From Legionella sheltonii (GTDB lineage: Bacteria > Pseudomonadota > Gammaproteobacteria > Legionellales > Legionellaceae): a stretch of 64,000 nt of DNA. The DNA is taken from assembly GCF_026191355.1 (NCBI RefSeq), contig NZ_JAPHOQ010000016.1, positions 1 through 64,000 of the forward strand, in the 5' to 3' direction. Position numbers and translations under genes: made by a program. Within the stretch, counting starts at the first letter, position 1. Every line of letters begins with the position of its first letter. Under the pieces are notes generated by a model. It was not told the origin of the DNA. It searched no databases and saw nothing but the letters and a program-made list of their open reading frames with translations. Positions 62,147 through 64,000 of the stretch are shown here, in pieces.

Positions 62147-63433
62147 ATGACCCGTTCAACAGATTTATTTCATCAAGCCCAAGACCTGATTCCTGGTGGG
62201 GTTAATTCACCCGTACGAGCTTTTAAAGGGGTTGGTGGTGATCCTATCTTTTTTAAACAAGGTAAGGGGGCATACCTTGTCGATGTTGATAATAATGAAT
62301 ACATTGATTACGTTGGGTCTTGGGGACCATTAATTCTTGGTCATTGTCACCCGGCTGTGATTGAAGCGGTAAATAAGGTGCTTCATAGCGGTATGAGTTT
62401 TGGAGCACCTACAGAACTTGAAGTACTCTTGGCTGAAAAAATTATCTCTTTAATTCCTTCAATTGAAAAAGTACGGATGGTGAATTCTGGTACTGAAGCC
62501 ACGATGACTGCTATTCGGTTGGCTCGTGGTGTTACCAAGAAAAATAAATTTATAAAATTTAATGGTTGTTATCATGGACACAGCGATAGTTTACTCGTCA
62601 AAGCGGGCTCTGGTCTTCTTACCTTAGGTATTCCCTCAACGCCCGGAATTCCACAAAGTGTTACAGAACATACTTTAACCGCCAATTTTAATGATCTAGA
62701 GCAAACCGCACAATTATTTGAAAAATTTCCTGACGACATCGCCGCAGTGATTTTAGAACCTGTTGCGGGAAATATGGGTTTCGTTTTGCCAGATTTAGAA
62801 TTTTTGCAGGGATTGCGCCAGTTATGCGATCAATACAACGCCTTATTGATTTTCGATGAAGTCATGACTGGTTTTAGAGTGGGGTTAACTGGAGCTCAAG
62901 GCGTATTTGGAATCACTCCTGATATTACTACCCTGGGTAAAGTTATTGGTGGGGGCATGCCAGTCGGTGCTTTAGGTGGAAGAGCAGAAATAATGTCCTT
63001 TCTAGCACCTGAGGGGCCAGTGTATCAAGCAGGGACACTCTCTGGAAATCCATTAGCCATGGCCGCAGGTCTTGCAACTTTATCTGAAATCGAAAAAGCT
63101 GGATTTTTTGATTCGTTAAGTCAGTCCACAAAAGCGTTAATCCAAGCTTTAGCCTCTGTTGCTGAAACATTAAATATTCCATTTTTTACTGCTTCATTAG
63201 GTGGAATGTTTGGCTTTTGTTTTACGGAGAAAACTCGCATTGCAGATTATGCTGACATCGCTGCATCTGATGAAATTTTATTCAAAAAGTTTTATCATGG
63301 AATGTTAGGAAAAGGCGTTTATTTTGCTCCTTCTATGTATGAGGCTGGATTTGTTTCCAGCGCACATGGAGAACATGAGATTGTTAAAACTCAAATGGCT
63401 GCAGAAGAAGTTTTGAGCCAATTAAAAAAATAA
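62147..63433 (+). CDS. hemL: Glutamate-1-semialdehyde 2,1-aminomutase
   Basis: A 428-residue PLP enzyme that makes 5-aminolevulinate from glutamate-1-semialdehyde in the C5 haem pathway. I start it at the ATG at 62147, six bases behind GGAG. The signature [18 protein letters not shown] opens it, [14 protein letters not shown] is near 122, the PLP Asp is in [11 protein letters not shown] near 245 and the Schiff-base Lys in [15 protein letters not shown] near 265. Normal length. Confidence 0.96.
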   Translation: MTRSTDLFHQAQDLIPGGVNSPVRAFKGVGGDPIFFKQGKGAYLVDVDNNEYIDYVGSWGPLILGHCHPAVIEAVNKVLHSGMSFGAPTELEVLLAEKIISLIPSIEKVRMVNSGTEATMTAIRLARGVTKKNKFIKFNGCYHGHSDSLLVKAGSGLLTLGIPSTPGIPQSVTEHTLTANFNDLEQTAQLFEKFPDDIAAVILEPVAGNMGFVLPDLEFLQGLRQLCDQYNALLIFDEVMTGFRVGLTGAQGVFGITPDITTLGKVIGGGMPVGALGGRAEIMSFLAPEGPVYQAGTLSGNPLAMAAGLATLSEIEKAGFFDSLSQSTKALIQALASVAETLNIPFFTASLGGMFGFCFTEKTRIADYADIAASDEILFKKFYHGMLGKGVYFAPSMYEAGFVSSAHGEHEIVKTQMAAEEVLSQLKK

Positions 63434-63466
63434 ACAAACTTCTAACCCATCAAGAGTAAAATCGAG

Positions 63467-63502
63467 TTTCCCCCTGCAATAGCATTGCATTTCAGGGGGA
63501 AA
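63467..63502 (+). terminator. Hairpin after hemL
   Basis: A perfect 10-bp stem of TTTCCCCCTG (63467-63476) and CAGGGGGAAA (63493-63502), with a 16-nt loop. It lies 34 bp after the hemL stop and ends its transcript. The tail AATTCTTG has only short T tracts, so it is moderate. Confidence 0.6.
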
Positions 63503-63641
63503 ATTCTTGCCCCGATCGAGATGATATGGGTGGTAAATAGGATGTATAAAAAGATAAAAAATAAATTTTTAAAGGTACTAGACAGTAATTTTTCCTCATG
63601 TCATATTCAGAGTGGGTCTTGAATTAACAAGGAAGGCTATA

Positions 63642-64000
63642 ATGTCGGGAATGACAAAAAAGGAATTCATCAAATCAATGCCACAGGGAATTGTCCCTCT
63701 TTTCTTTATTCAAATAGTCTCCACTTTAAGTTTTAGCGTTCTTTACTCTACGCTCGTTTTGTACATGAAAGGGAAGTTGGGGCTTCAAACCAGCACTGCG
63801 AATAGCATTATGGGAGTCTTTATTGCATTCAATTATGGCTTGCACTTGCTTGGTGGTTTTTGGGGCGGACGCTTGCTCTCTAATCGCGCATTGTTTTGTG
63901 CAGGAATGGTGGCGCAAATTATAGGTTGTATCTTATTATCGTTTGGTGATATCTCATTCCTTTATTATGGATTGGCAGCTTTTTTAACCGGGTCCGGTTT
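63642..64000 (+). CDS. N-terminal part of a multi-span transporter (MFS/POT-like), cut by window edge
   Basis: The frame from the ATG at 63642, behind AAGGAAGG, is open to the end of the window, about 119 residues. It shows three to four membrane spans (for example FFIQIVSTLSFSVLYSTLVLY near 23, MGVFIAFNYGLHLLGGFWGG near 60, MVAQIIGCILLSFG near 92). The cytoplasmic loop GGFWGGRLLSNR after the second span is like the POT (peptide/proton symporter) and MFS signature. The substrate cannot be read; a di-/tripeptide carrier is possible. Confidence 0.75.
   Translation, partial: MSGMTKKEFIKSMPQGIVPLFFIQIVSTLSFSVLYSTLVLYMKGKLGLQTSTANSIMGVFIAFNYGLHLLGGFWGGRLLSNRALFCAGMVAQIIGCILLSFGDISFLYYGLAAFLTGSG

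Noticed and set aside
1..64000. CRISPR arrays, rRNA genes, prophage or riboswitches
   Set aside because: No regularly spaced repeats, no rRNA-like sequence, no phage structural genes and no leader that I could match to a known riboswitch fold.

Overview
The window reads as a Legionella chromosome segment (AT-rich, roughly 38% G+C by eye). The evidence is a phosphatidylcholine synthase, an EnhB-like secreted protein, a divergent CsrA paralogue, several lineage-restricted helical or ankyrin proteins of the sort exported by Dot/Icm systems, and a gene order that matches my memory of the Legionella fad/rps/gdh/tol neighbourhood. No database was searched; the species is not assigned.

Region 1 (1-5.2 kb) looks accessory. 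It holds the end of an unknown gene, a minus-strand cassette (SAM methyltransferase, PhyH-type dioxygenase, PPC/DUF296 protein), a gene-poor kilobase with a short direct repeat, an ankyrin/coiled-coil effector candidate, a cluster of small hairpins, and then tRNA-Arg(ACG) and tRNA-Ser(GCT) behind one strong promoter. Region 2 (5.6-14.8 kb) has a fadI-fadJ beta-oxidation operon, an L,D-transpeptidase, a PAP2 membrane phosphatase whose 5' end abuts an IS256-family element, a CsrA paralogue, and the rpsF-rpsR-(membrane protein)-rplI operon. Region 3 (14.9-24.5 kb) has an EnhB-like protein with a membrane partner, phosphatidylcholine synthase, an aldehyde dehydrogenase, the giant NAD-glutamate dehydrogenase and ygfZ.

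Region 4 (24.7-34.1 kb) has sdhE-ygfX, an RpoE-like sigma factor, an unknown membrane protein, ruvB, ybgC-tolQRAB (pal is not here), an S1/P1 nuclease, a serine hydrolase with a probable frameshift in its signal peptide, and a small secreted cysteine protein. Region 5 (34.2-45.2 kb) has a 2-oxoacid dehydrogenase operon (E1alpha, E1beta, E2; no E3), pabB-NUDIX, fadD, minC-lpxH, miaE and two lineage-type unknown proteins. Region 6 (45.3-53.4 kb) is the conserved ndk-rlmN-pilF-rodZ-hisS-yfgM-bamB-der string, without ispG.

Region 7 (53.4-58.5 kb) is the most interesting: five minus-strand genes, four of them overlapping or abutting. They encode a universal stress protein, a beta-CASP RNase-like metallohydrolase, an archaeal-type AMP/thymidine phosphorylase, a PRPP-synthetase-like enzyme and an ATP-cone/Mrr-like nuclease, which together suggest an RNA or nucleotide recycling module. 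Region 8 (58.6-64 kb) has folK, pcnB (possibly a non-AUG start), terC, hemJ, rubredoxin, hemL and the start of a transporter. Four related copies of an imperfect inverted repeat with GTCAT...ATGAC-type ends, about 50-80 bp long, are scattered between genes.
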